Positions 23,361-30,298 of a stretch of 30,298 nt of DNA are shown here, one piece after another. Under the pieces are notes generated by a model, which saw only the letters and a program-made list of their open reading frames with translations, was not told where the DNA came from and did no database searches. Each line of letters opens with the position of its first letter. The first letter of the stretch is position 1. The translations under genes were made by a program, and so were the position numbers. The stretch is from Clostridiaceae bacterium (lineage in GTDB: Bacteria > Bacillota > Clostridia > Oscillospirales > Acutalibacteraceae), in NCBI GenBank assembly GCA_904501895.1, contig CAJGCX010000009.1, positions 1-30,298 on the forward strand. Direction: 5' to 3'.

Positions 23361-23426
23361 TGTTAATTTTTAACATGGGGTATGTTAATTTTTAACATGG
23401 TGTATAACAAATTTTAACATGGTATA
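23361..23426. repeat. Three 22-bp tandem repeats, each with a palindromic core
   Basis: Copies at 23361-23382, 23383-23404 and 23405-23426. The first two share TGTTAATTTTTAACATGG and then differ by one base (GGTA against TGTA). The third is more diverged (TAACAAATTTTAACATGG). The TGTTAA-TTT-TTAACA core is a hyphenated palindrome, and 22 bp is about two DNA turns, so the copies sit on one face of the helix. The region lies between convergent genes (dusB and glgP), where neither needs a promoter. The rest of the gap (23287-23515) is AT-rich with no gene seen. Confidence 0.85.
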
Positions 23427-23462
23427 ACGACGCAGAAAATTGACAAATTATAAATTATCCAT

Positions 23463-23500
23463 CAAAAGTAAAAGCGAAGTCAGTTTTGACCTCGCTTTTA
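23463..23500 (-). terminator. Terminator of glycogen phosphorylase
   Basis: On the minus strand, stem TAAAAGCGA / TCGCTTTTA (23492-23500 with 23469-23477), extended past one mismatch by a four-base stem, then CTTTTGATGG. It sits 15 bases after the glgP stop. Confidence 0.8.
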
Positions 23501-23515
23501 ACAATTTAAATATAT

Positions 23516-25930
23516 TTATTTTTTAAGTGCTGATTTTGCATTCCAGATATTTGCTGCATATTCGTTAATAGCACGGTCTGCTGCAAACACACCTGCACCT
23601 GAAATATTCATAAGTGACATCTTGTTCCAGTTATCACGATCAAGGAAGTCCTTTGAAATTCTCATCTGAGTATTCTTGTAATCCTCAAAGTCAGCAAGTG
23701 CCATATATGGGTCGTGGTGGATAATTGAAGCTGTTACCTCGTGGAACATCTTACCACCGATACCGTTTGCATTTGCATAGTCAAGAATCTTATGAAGCTC
23801 TGCATTGTTGTTGTAGAACACTTCAGGATTATAGCCACGCTTTTTGAGTAATTCAACCTCAGGTGTGCTCATACCGAAGATGTAGATGTTTTCGTCACCT
23901 ACTGCCTCATAAATCTCAACGTTAGCACCATCCATTGTACCAAGAGTTACAGCACCGTTGAGCATAAGCTTCATATTACCTGTACCTGAAGCCTCAGTAC
24001 CTGCAAGTGAAATCTGCTCTGAAATATCAGCAGCAGGCATAAGCTTTTCAGCAAGAGTTACATTGTAATCCTCAACATAAACAACCTTCATTCTGCCCTT
24101 AACATCAGGGTCGTTGTTGATAACATCAGCAAGTGCGCAGATGAAAGAAATAATCTTCTTTGCCATAAAGTAGCCTGAAGCAGCCTTTGCACCGAAAATG
24201 TATGTGTGAGGAATGAAATCACCGTTTGGATTTTCCTTGATTGCAAGGTACTGTGAAAGAATATTAAGAGCATTCAACTGCTGACGCTTATATTCGTGAA
24301 GACGCTTAACCTGAACGTCAAAGATTGAATCAGGGTCAAGCTTAATGCCATTATGCTTAAGAACATATTTTGCAAATTCTTCCTTATTTGCTCTCTTAAT
24401 CTTACCGAGCTCATCAAGAACAGCCTTATCGTCCTTGAACTTTCTTAAATCAAGAAGCTTATCTGCATTCTTCACAAATCCGTCACCGATAGTATCTGTA
24501 AGGAATTTTGTAAGCTGTGGGTTAGCCTGACAAAGCCATCTTCTGTGAGCAATACCGTTTGTAACATTTGTGAACTTATTAGGAGTAAGTGCATAGAAAT
24601 CAGAGAAAACTGTATCCTTAAGAATGTCACTGTGAAGAGCAGAAACACCATTTACACAGTGTGAACCCGCAACACAAAGGTTAGCCATTCTTACTACACC
24701 GTTTGAAATAACAGCCATTCTCTCAACTGTATCTGCATTATATGTGCTGTTCCATACATATGAACGGAAACGATTGTCGATTTCCTTTGTAATCTGCCAA
24801 AGACGAGGCATAAGTCTCTTGTAAAGGTCCTCAGGCCAGCACTCAAGAGCTTCCTTCATAACTGTATGGTTTGTATAAGCAACTGTATTTGTAACAATGT
24901 TCCAAGCTTCATCCCAACCGTAGCCACATTCGTCAAGGAGAATTCTCATAAGCTCTGGAATAGCCATTGTTGGATGAGTATCGTTAACGTGGATTGCAAC
25001 CTTATCAGCAAAGTTATCCATTGTGCCGAATTCACGAAGGTGATGCTGAACGATATCCTGTACTGATGCTGAAACAAGGAAATACTGCTGACGAAGACGA
25101 AGTGACTTTCCTTCTGGGTGATTATCTGCAGGATAAAGAACCTTACTAATAACCTCTGCCATAGCATTTCTTTCCATAGCTCTCATATAGTCACCCTGAT
25201 TAAAGAGTGCCATATCAAGACCCGGAGCCTTTGCTGACCAAAGACGAAGCACAGAAACGCCCTTACCGTCCTTACCTGCAACGTGCATATCGTAAGGAAT
25301 AGCCTGAATTACAGTTGGATTTTCGATTTCAACGTGGTGATAATCGCTATCCCACATATCTCTTACTTCACCCTCGAACTTGATTTCCATAGCCTGTTCT
25401 TCATGTGGTACAAGCCACACGTCACCACCAGGAAGCCAGAAGTCAGGAAGTTCAGTCTGCCAGCCGTCAACCAATTTCTGCTTGAAGATACCGTATTCAT
25501 AAAGAATTGTGTAGCCCTTTGCAACATAACCCTGAGTTGCAAGACCGTCAAGATAACAAGCTGCAAGACGGCCAAGACCACCGTTTCCGAGACCTGCATC
25601 AGGCTCACAATCGTAGATTGAGTCCATCTTGATGCCATAATCCTTTAAAACACTTTCAAAAACCTTTGTAAGATTAAGATTGTAAAGATTGTTTTTAAGT
25701 GAACGACCCATAAGGAATTCCATACAGAGGTAGTAAACTCTCTTTGTGCCCTTCTTTGAGCCTTCCTTTGAAAATTCAGCTCTACCCTGACTCATCATAT
25801 CTCTTACAATAAGAGCAATAGCCTTGTAAAACTGTTCATTTGTTGCCTCATTAGGATTAACACCTATAAAATGAGAAAGTTTTGATTCAACAAGCTCTTT
25901 TGCTTGTTTCTTTGTAAGTGAATAATTCAT
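23516..25930 (-). CDS. glgP: Glycogen/starch phosphorylase
   Basis: 804 residues, typical of GT35 phosphorylases (EC 2.4.1.1), which release glucose 1-phosphate from alpha-1,4-glucans. Family landmarks are YYLCMEFLMGRSL at 66-78, CEPDAGLGNGGLGRLAAC at 108-125, HVNDTHPTMAIPELMR near 314-329, the phosphate-binding VKRLHEYKRQ at 541-550, and EASGTGNMKLMLNGA at 646-660 with the pyridoxal-phosphate lysine Lys654. GGAGG lies before the start and a clear promoter upstream. The gene is a single unit with its own terminator; no other glycogen genes are in the window. It mobilises storage glucan or imported maltodextrin. Confidence 0.98.
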   Translation of the reverse strand: MNYSLTKKQAKELVESKLSHFIGVNPNEATNEQFYKAIALIVRDMMSQGRAEFSKEGSKKGTKRVYYLCMEFLMGRSLKNNLYNLNLTKVFESVLKDYGIKMDSIYDCEPDAGLGNGGLGRLAACYLDGLATQGYVAKGYTILYEYGIFKQKLVDGWQTELPDFWLPGGDVWLVPHEEQAMEIKFEGEVRDMWDSDYHHVEIENPTVIQAIPYDMHVAGKDGKGVSVLRLWSAKAPGLDMALFNQGDYMRAMERNAMAEVISKVLYPADNHPEGKSLRLRQQYFLVSASVQDIVQHHLREFGTMDNFADKVAIHVNDTHPTMAIPELMRILLDECGYGWDEAWNIVTNTVAYTNHTVMKEALECWPEDLYKRLMPRLWQITKEIDNRFRSYVWNSTYNADTVERMAVISNGVVRMANLCVAGSHCVNGVSALHSDILKDTVFSDFYALTPNKFTNVTNGIAHRRWLCQANPQLTKFLTDTIGDGFVKNADKLLDLRKFKDDKAVLDELGKIKRANKEEFAKYVLKHNGIKLDPDSIFDVQVKRLHEYKRQQLNALNILSQYLAIKENPNGDFIPHTYIFGAKAASGYFMAKKIISFICALADVINNDPDVKGRMKVVYVEDYNVTLAEKLMPAADISEQISLAGTEASGTGNMKLMLNGAVTLGTMDGANVEIYEAVGDENIYIFGMSTPEVELLKKRGYNPEVFYNNNAELHKILDYANANGIGGKMFHEVTASIIHHDPYMALADFEDYKNTQMRISKDFLDRDNWNKMSLMNISGAGVFAADRAINEYAANIWNAKSALKK

Positions 25931-25985
25931 ACAAAACCTCCAAAAAAGTTTATAAAAATCATTAAATATTAAAGTTCATTTGTCT

Positions 25986-26014
25986 ATTTTACACTAAAAA
26001 AAGCAATTTTTCAA
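25986..26014 (-). promoter_or_regulatory. Sigma-A promoter of glgP
   Basis: On the minus strand TTGAAA (26009-26014), a 17-base spacer and TAAAAT (25986-25991) preceded by GTG. The leader is about 50 bases with no evident regulatory fold. Confidence 0.7.
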
Positions 26015-26063
26015 CCATAATGCAAAAGTTTTTTATTATAATTTATGTATATGCAGAAATTAC

Positions 26064-26111
26064 CATAAAACAAAACCAGTCAAAATAAGGATTGCCTTGA
26101 TTTGACTGGTT
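26064..26111 (-). terminator. Terminator of the DUF4474 lipoprotein gene
   Basis: An 11-bp stem AACCAGTCAAA (26074-26084) / TTTGACTGGTT (26101-26111) with an inner AAGG/CCTT stem. On the minus strand it is followed by TTGTTTTATGG. The gap 25931-26160 holds only this and the glgP promoter. Confidence 0.85.
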
Positions 26112-26160
26112 AAATTTATGTATTTGCTCAATTTCGCAACAACGTCTGAGTTGCCTGCTA

Positions 26161-27327
26161 TTAATTTGTTGCAGGAGCTGTTGTTTCCTCAGGAGTTGTT
26201 GGAATTTCAACATCCGGATTGTCTTCTTCAGGGTTTTCATTAGGTTTTTGACCGTAGTTAAGATAACCTGCTTCAGACCATACAACTGAGAATCTGTTAC
26301 CGTTTCTTATGTAGAAGTCCTTGCTTGTAATACCCTTCTTATAAGGAACAAAGCCTTTATTTGTCAACTTGTTGTTGCCATCTGTAAGATTCTGAAGCGC
26401 TGCTTCAATTCCGTCAGCCATTTCATCGTCATAAGCATAAAGTGTTGCTCTTACAACACACTTTTTAGGCTGAACCACACCGAACTTAAAACCTGTAAGC
26501 CACCAATGCTCCTGTTCAGCTCTTGTGAAGAGTCTGTTACCACTCTGATAGTCTTCCCAGCTATGGTAATAGTCGAGAACCATTGTAAGAAGATGTTCGT
26601 CTTCAGCACATTTATAGAACCCTGAATTGTCATAAGGGTTCTTTGTGTAAACACCTAATTCAGCACCTTCAAGAATACCGTACTGACCCTTCCACCACTG
26701 AAGTCTCCAAAGGAGGTCGCCGTATAAGAAGTCAGCCTTAAGTGTCAAATACCACATATTTGTGATTGGTGCAGCCTGGTCATAAATATCTGTGAAGCCG
26801 AAATAACGCTGCCATGGATTTAAGTGAGTGTAGAAAATATCCTGACCTTCATCATATTCATAGCCAGCAAGTGAAAGAATGTGCTTTCTCTCTTCAGGAG
26901 TGTCGAAATGTGTATAGAAATGCTTTAATTCTGCAGATGCATCGTCACCTAAAGACTCCAATGTTGTACCTGAACCTGCGTTGCCGCCAAGGTTTCCACC
27001 AAGGTTGGTTCCGCCCCCGTTATTACCGCCAAGGTTAGTTCCGCCACCATTGTTTCCGCCTACATTATTACCACCAAGGTTGCTTCCGCCACCGTTGTTT
27101 CCACCTAAATTGTTACCACCAAGGTTGCTTCCGCCACCGTTAAATGGGTCGTCAGTTGAAGTATCTTCACCTGAAGTTACGTCATCATCAACAGGGTTTG
27201 TTGGAAATTCAATGTTAGGAACAGTTGTTGTTTCATCGTCTTCCTTGCCACCACAAGCAGAGAAGCAACAAATAATCATACTGAACGCTAAAATTGCAGC
27301 TATAATTCTTGTAAAATTTGCTTTCAT
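26161..27327 (-). CDS. DUF4474-containing lipoprotein with a Gly/Asn-rich linker
   Basis: 388 residues from the ATG at 27327, chosen for GGAGGTAA upstream; a longer frame to 27369 has no ribosome site. Residues 1-24 are a lipoprotein signal with FSAC, so Cys25 is lipidated and the rest is outside. An acidic Thr-rich stretch is followed by a Gly/Asn repeat linker at about 63-120 (units like GGNNGGGSNLGGNN). Residues about 150-355 resemble DUF4474: GYEYDEGQDIFYTHLNPWQR, FGFTDIYDQAAP, then WWKGQYGILEGAELGVY. The domain's function is not known. A low-complexity Pro/Thr/Glu tail ends the protein. It is divergent from an Lgt-like gene whose product could attach the lipid, an inference from position. 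Confidence 0.85.
   Translation of the reverse strand: MKANFTRIIAAILAFSMIICCFSACGGKEDDETTTVPNIEFPTNPVDDDVTSGEDTSTDDPFNGGGSNLGGNNLGGNNGGGSNLGGNNVGGNNGGGTNLGGNNGGGTNLGGNLGGNAGSGTTLESLGDDASAELKHFYTHFDTPEERKHILSLAGYEYDEGQDIFYTHLNPWQRYFGFTDIYDQAAPITNMWYLTLKADFLYGDLLWRLQWWKGQYGILEGAELGVYTKNPYDNSGFYKCAEDEHLLTMVLDYYHSWEDYQSGNRLFTRAEQEHWWLTGFKFGVVQPKKCVVRATLYAYDDEMADGIEAALQNLTDGNNKLTNKGFVPYKKGITSKDFYIRNGNRFSVVWSEAGYLNYGQKPNENPEEDNPDVEIPTTPEETTAPATN
26984..27140 (-). repeat. Coding repeat block for the Gly/Asn linker
   Basis: Short units read on the plus strand as ACCACCAAGGTT-GCTTCCGCCACCGTT and variants repeat through the block and encode GGN/GGG/SNLGG. Third-position differences and two unit lengths show repeated duplication followed by drift. 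Copy number could vary between strains. Confidence 0.8.
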
Positions 27328-27383
27328 TGGAAAATTACCTCCATATACCATAAATCTTAAATGTCCCACCCATATATGTACAC

Positions 27384-27412
27384 ATTATGCCACAAACTTA
27401 GAATAATGTCAA
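27384..27412 (-). promoter_or_regulatory. Strong sigma-A promoter of the DUF4474 lipoprotein gene
   Basis: On the minus strand a consensus TTGACA (27407-27412), a 17-base spacer and CATAAT (27384-27389) preceded by TGG. It is among the closest to consensus in the window, which suggests high expression. Confidence 0.8.
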
Positions 27413-27462
27413 TGATTTCAATAAGGATATTTTTGGAAGTCATCTCCTTTTGGCAATAGGAC

Positions 27463-27491
27463 TTGAAATTATACTTATTGTATGATAAAAT
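27463..27491 (+). promoter_or_regulatory. Sigma-A promoter of the Lgt-like gene
   Basis: TTGAAA (27463-27468), a 17-base spacer and TAAAAT (27486-27491) preceded by TGA. It is divergent from the lipoprotein promoter with about 50 bases between their -35 boxes. Confidence 0.7.
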
Positions 27492-27519
27492 GAGTCATTA
27501 TCAAAAATGAGGTGATTTT

Positions 27520-28446
27520 ATGCATAGATTTTTCGGTGATGAATCTGCTTATGGCTTATTTAACTCCATTGCTAATATCGTATTGTATATTTCAAGTTTA
27601 TGCTTATTTAAAATTAAAATGGACAAGACAGGTTCATTTTCAAAACTCGCAGTTTCATTTTACAACTGCCGTTCTGAAAAATTAGGTAAGGTTGTCTTAT
27701 TTGTTCTTGCTTCACTTGAATCCATCATAATGGCATTAATGATGAACCGTTCAACCTTTTTGAACCGTTCATTCGGTGACCTTGTAGGTACAGGTGCCAA
27801 CTATTTTGCAACCTTGTATGTTGCTCCTATTTTCTTGACTATCATATCATTAGTTCTTCTTGCAAACCCTGTAAAGCAACTGGACATTTACACATTACTT
27901 TTCCCTATATACATCGCTTTTGTCCGAGTTGCCTGTTTTATGAACGGCTGTTGTTGGGGTATTGCGTGGGAACACGGGCCTTATAATTATCACCCTAACC
28001 ATCCAGGAAATCAGGTTCCGGTACAAGCTATTGAATCAGGCTTTGCGATGCTCATATTCTTTTTCTTGTTATTCTACAGAAAAAAAGCAAAACCGGGAAC
28101 AATGTATCCTATGTACATAATCTTATATAGTGGTGCAAGATTCTTTAACGAATTCTTTACAGCTAACTATCCTGCTGTTATCGGGCCATTCAAGGTATAT
28201 CACATTTTGTGCGTAATCACCATTGTAGGCGGACTTATCTTGTTTATCCTTATGAGTAAATATGGTCAGAAGCTTTCTGATTTCTTTGACAACAAACAAC
28301 GAAAGCTTGACGCAATATCTGATAAGTACAAGCAGGAAAAACAAGCAAAGTTTGAAGAAGAGAAAGCAAAAGAAGAAGCAGCCAGACTTGAACGACTTGA
28401 AAAAGCAAAGGCTGCACGAGAAAGAGCAGCAAAACACAATAAATAA
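27520..28446 (+). CDS. Lgt-like prolipoprotein diacylglyceryl transferase with a charged coiled-coil tail
   Basis: 308 residues. About seven membrane segments fill 12-245. Lgt features are visible: FVRVACFMNGCCWG at 134-147 (Arg136 and Asn142 in the family GR-x-x-x-F-x-N-G region), NQVPVQAIESGFA at 164-176, and YSGARFFNEFF at 203-213 near the conserved Arg/Glu pair. The N-terminal third is less like housekeeping Lgt. Lgt moves diacylglycerol from phosphatidylglycerol to the lipobox Cys. Unlike common Lgt (about 260-280 residues), it has a 60-residue, Lys/Glu/Ala-rich C-terminal coiled coil predicted to be cytoplasmic. GAGGTGAT precedes the start. It may be a specialised second copy serving the divergent lipoprotein. 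Confidence 0.78.
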   Translation: MHRFFGDESAYGLFNSIANIVLYISSLCLFKIKMDKTGSFSKLAVSFYNCRSEKLGKVVLFVLASLESIIMALMMNRSTFLNRSFGDLVGTGANYFATLYVAPIFLTIISLVLLANPVKQLDIYTLLFPIYIAFVRVACFMNGCCWGIAWEHGPYNYHPNHPGNQVPVQAIESGFAMLIFFFLLFYRKKAKPGTMYPMYIILYSGARFFNEFFTANYPAVIGPFKVYHILCVITIVGGLILFILMSKYGQKLSDFFDNKQRKLDAISDKYKQEKQAKFEEEKAKEEAARLERLEKAKAARERAAKHNK

Positions 28447-28452
28447 AAGAAT

Positions 28453-28492
28453 AATACCGAAGAACTTTTTAAGGTTCCTCGGTATTTTTTTA
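28453..28492 (+). terminator. Terminator of the Lgt-like gene, touching the NRPS stop
   Basis: Stem AATACCGA (28453-28460) / TCGGTATT (28479-28486), extended past one mismatch by GAAC/GTTC, with seven T immediately after. The opposite strand follows with TTATTCTTTTATTT, so it can also end the NRPS transcript. Confidence 0.92.
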
Positions 28493-30298
28493 TCCTAAAA
28501 TATTTATAATCATTTCAACAAGCACATCACAATTATCAGATTGGAAATAATGTGAATCTGTTTCAATAAAATGAACATCATTAAAGTTTACTGCACTGCC
28601 TCTCCACAGCTTTTCAGCATCCTTATAATTATTTGTAAACACATCGGTTTTACTGATAATAGAATCCGTCACCGTGCTTATTGCCTTTGCATTATTATAA
28701 TGATACCAGGTCATAAAGTCAGTATCCTTACGGAATTTGTCAAGCATATCCTTAGTCTGACTGTCTGTAAAGCTATCAAGCGGTGCACCGGCAGAAATAA
28801 GCTTTTTCTTAATATTCTTGTCAGAAACAGTATTCCAGCCATTCTTTTTAGGTGCTTTTTTCGGAGGAATATAGCCACCTGTAATATAACGAGAAACATT
28901 AATGCCATTTTCTTCGAGAATATTGATAATCTGCAAAGCAACTGCAGCACCTGCACAGTGAGAATAAATACAAAGCTCTTTATTCTTACTTTCTTCTGCG
29001 ATTATATCTGCTACCTTTTTGCAATCCTCAACAGAATGAAGATAATCCACATAGCAAATTGACATATCAGGCTTTTTCTTTGCCATAAGGTCAACGAATT
29101 TAGCATAAGCAGTTGCATCGCCACCTGCATAAGGCACTAAAACCAGCATCTTACGTGAATTTTTAACATCCTTGAGCACAGCAAAGTTTTCATATTCCAC
29201 CTTTTCAACCTTACTCATAAGCGTTGCCAATTTTTCAGGTGTCGGATTTGCAATGAATTGTGATGCGGAAATTTCTCTAAACTCATTTTCTGACAAAGCA
29301 GAAATCATATCAATACTTGTGCCACCAAGGTCGAAAAAGCTTTCATTTCTGCCAACATTTTCTTCAGAAAGTACCTTTTCGAAAATTCGGCAAATCATTC
29401 TTTCAATATCGTTTGTAGGCTCTTCCTTAACGTATTCATCGAACACAACAGGAAGGGCTTTTAACTGCTTACGGTCAAGCTTACCGCTTGCGTTGAGTGG
29501 CATTTTATCCATCATAACAAATGCACCCGGCACCATATATCGTGGAAGCTTATCTTCACAAACGTTCTTAACAAACGATTTTTCTGCACTGCCACAGCAA
29601 TAAGCCACAAGCACGTCCTTGCCATTATTCTGCTTAATCATTACAACGGCAGACTCAACACCATCCACATTTGTGATAGCGTTTTCGATTTCTCCTAATT
29701 CTATTCTCTGTCCGTTAAGCTTAATCTGGTTATCCATTCTGCCCACGTAACAGATTTGTCCGTCTTCTCTCCAGTATGCCAAGTCGCCTGTTTTGTAGAT
29801 TTTTCCTTCTCCATATGGATTATCTATGAACTTTTCTCTTGTTAATTCTTCGTTATTAAGATATCCCTGACCTACGTTTGTTCCACCAATACAAAGCTCA
29901 CCCACTACTCCTATTGGTGTAGGGTTAAGGTATTTATCTACTATGTATAACTGTGTATTGTATATTGGTTTTCCTATTGGTACTGGGTCAACATCTGTTG
30001 GAACACAAGGATAGTAGCTTACGTCAACTGCACATTCTGTTGGTCCGTAAAGGTTATGTAACTGTACCTTGTTGTAGTCATAGATATTGTAGAATCTATT
30101 AATACTGTTTGCTGTTAATGCTTCACCTGAAAGGAATACATACTTAACTGTATTGAACTTTTCTTGTTCTTGTGGGTTATTCTCAAGATATGTTAAGAAC
30201 AAATCAAATACTGATGGTACAAAGTGTAAATGTGTTACCTTGTTATTCTTTGCTTCCTCAAGGATTTTTGCAGGTAAGAAATGTTCATCAGGTTTAGA
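28490..30298 (-). CDS. Nonribosomal peptide synthetase, 3' end: adenylation-PCP-thioesterase with a Cys in the nucleophile position
   Basis: 602 codons are visible; the frame stays open to the window edge (SKPDEHFLPA, then VTHLHFVPSV), so the start lies outside. Counting from the first visible residue, the adenylation domain shows LYGPTECAVD (A5) near 83-92, GELCIGGTNVGQGYLN (A6) near 133, YKTGDLAYW (A7), VGRMDNQIKLNGQRIELGEI (A8) and NASGKLDR (A10, Lys273). The carrier domain has DLGGTSIDM with Ser328 for phosphopantetheine. The thioesterase has YSHCAGAAV with Cys448 where GHSxG is usual, Asp552 and His583 (ETDSHYF). It would load one amino acid and release the peptide as the final module. 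The product cannot be read from what is visible. Confidence 0.93.
   Translation of the reverse strand, partial: SKPDEHFLPAKILEEAKNNKVTHLHFVPSVFDLFLTYLENNPQEQEKFNTVKYVFLSGEALTANSINRFYNIYDYNKVQLHNLYGPTECAVDVSYYPCVPTDVDPVPIGKPIYNTQLYIVDKYLNPTPIGVVGELCIGGTNVGQGYLNNEELTREKFIDNPYGEGKIYKTGDLAYWREDGQICYVGRMDNQIKLNGQRIELGEIENAITNVDGVESAVVMIKQNNGKDVLVAYCCGSAEKSFVKNVCEDKLPRYMVPGAFVMMDKMPLNASGKLDRKQLKALPVVFDEYVKEEPTNDIERMICRIFEKVLSEENVGRNESFFDLGGTSIDMISALSENEFREISASQFIANPTPEKLATLMSKVEKVEYENFAVLKDVKNSRKMLVLVPYAGGDATAYAKFVDLMAKKKPDMSICYVDYLHSVEDCKKVADIIAEESKNKELCIYSHCAGAAVALQIINILEENGINVSRYITGGYIPPKKAPKKNGWNTVSDKNIKKKLISAGAPLDSFTDSQTKDMLDKFRKDTDFMTWYHYNNAKAISTVTDSIISKTDVFTNNYKDAEKLWRGSAVNFNDVHFIETDSHYFQSDNCDVLVEMIINILG

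Noticed and set aside
23361..23426. Possible CRISPR array in the 22-bp repeats
   Set aside because: The repeats are head to tail with no spacers, there are only three, and no cas gene is in the window.
23440..23468. TTGACA at 23440-23445 as a plus-strand promoter after the 22-bp repeats
   Set aside because: No acceptable -10 is found at 16-18 bases, and the following sequence is the glgP terminator.
26981..27406. Plus-strand Pro/Leu-rich open frame opposite the lipoprotein linker
   Set aside because: It is the shadow of the Gly/Asn repeats; there is no ribosome site, and the repetitive pattern comes from the minus-strand coding units.

Overview
The window looks like a chromosomal segment of an AT-rich, low-GC Gram-positive anaerobe, most likely a gut or rumen member of the Clostridia close to the Ruminococcaceae/Oscillospiraceae. 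The signs are strong AGGAGG-type ribosome binding sites, a stage V sporulation gene (spoVAC), Clostridia-type surface proteins with BspA-like leucine-rich repeats and CxxC repeats, a DUF4474 lipoprotein, dispersed plant-polysaccharide genes, and GC-rich hairpin repeats between genes. Many promoters can be read as TTGNNN-17-TANNAT, several with an extended TGN element in front of the -10. No genus can be named from this alone.

Layout. 1-1445: hexuronate genes on the minus strand (uxuA, then an SDR-type mannonate oxidoreductase cut by the window edge). 1476-2915: a histidine phosphatase, divergent from an XRE regulator whose promoter carries a perfect inverted repeat. 2907-8923: a five-gene minus-strand operon behind one clear promoter: rlmB, a 931-residue degenerate P-type ATPase-like protein, an mgtC/sapB-family gene, trmN6-like and rsmI. 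9124-12242: a large secreted LRR / cohesin-like / Cys-rich protein. 12273-12497: a mosaic of hairpin repeats. 12553-13996: a permuted papain-like (YiiX-type) membrane protein, divergent from an orphan spoVAC. 14171-15699: a PD-(D/E)XK nuclease-like protein with a YgjP-type metallopeptidase. 15742-18161: a half-length TauE/SafE-like membrane protein and a GH36 alpha-galactosidase. 18232-19869: a GH28-type enzyme directly behind tRNA-Thr(CGU), with a disrupted tRNA-like sequence between that tRNA and its probable promoter. 19936-22125: an SDR and uronate isomerase (uxaC). 22254-23500: dusB, then a convergent gap with three 22-bp tandem repeats. 23516-26014: glycogen phosphorylase. 26161-28446: a DUF4474 lipoprotein, divergent from an Lgt-like acyltransferase with a coiled-coil tail. 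28490-30298: the 3' end of a nonribosomal peptide synthetase gene (A-PCP-TE) whose thioesterase has Cys where Ser is usual.

Working together: GH28, UxaC, the SDR and UxuA form a scattered pectin/hexuronate route. Galacturonides would be cleaved inside the cell, the uronate isomerised by UxaC, and the glucuronate branch would pass through mannonate to UxuA. Alpha-galactosidase and glycogen phosphorylase add galactoside use and storage-glucan turnover. The rlmB operon groups three RNA methyltransferases with two membrane proteins. The points most worth a second look are the pseudo-P-type ATPase, the Cys-thioesterase NRPS, the 22-bp repeats, the broken tRNA in front of tRNA-Thr, and the lipoprotein/Lgt-like pair.
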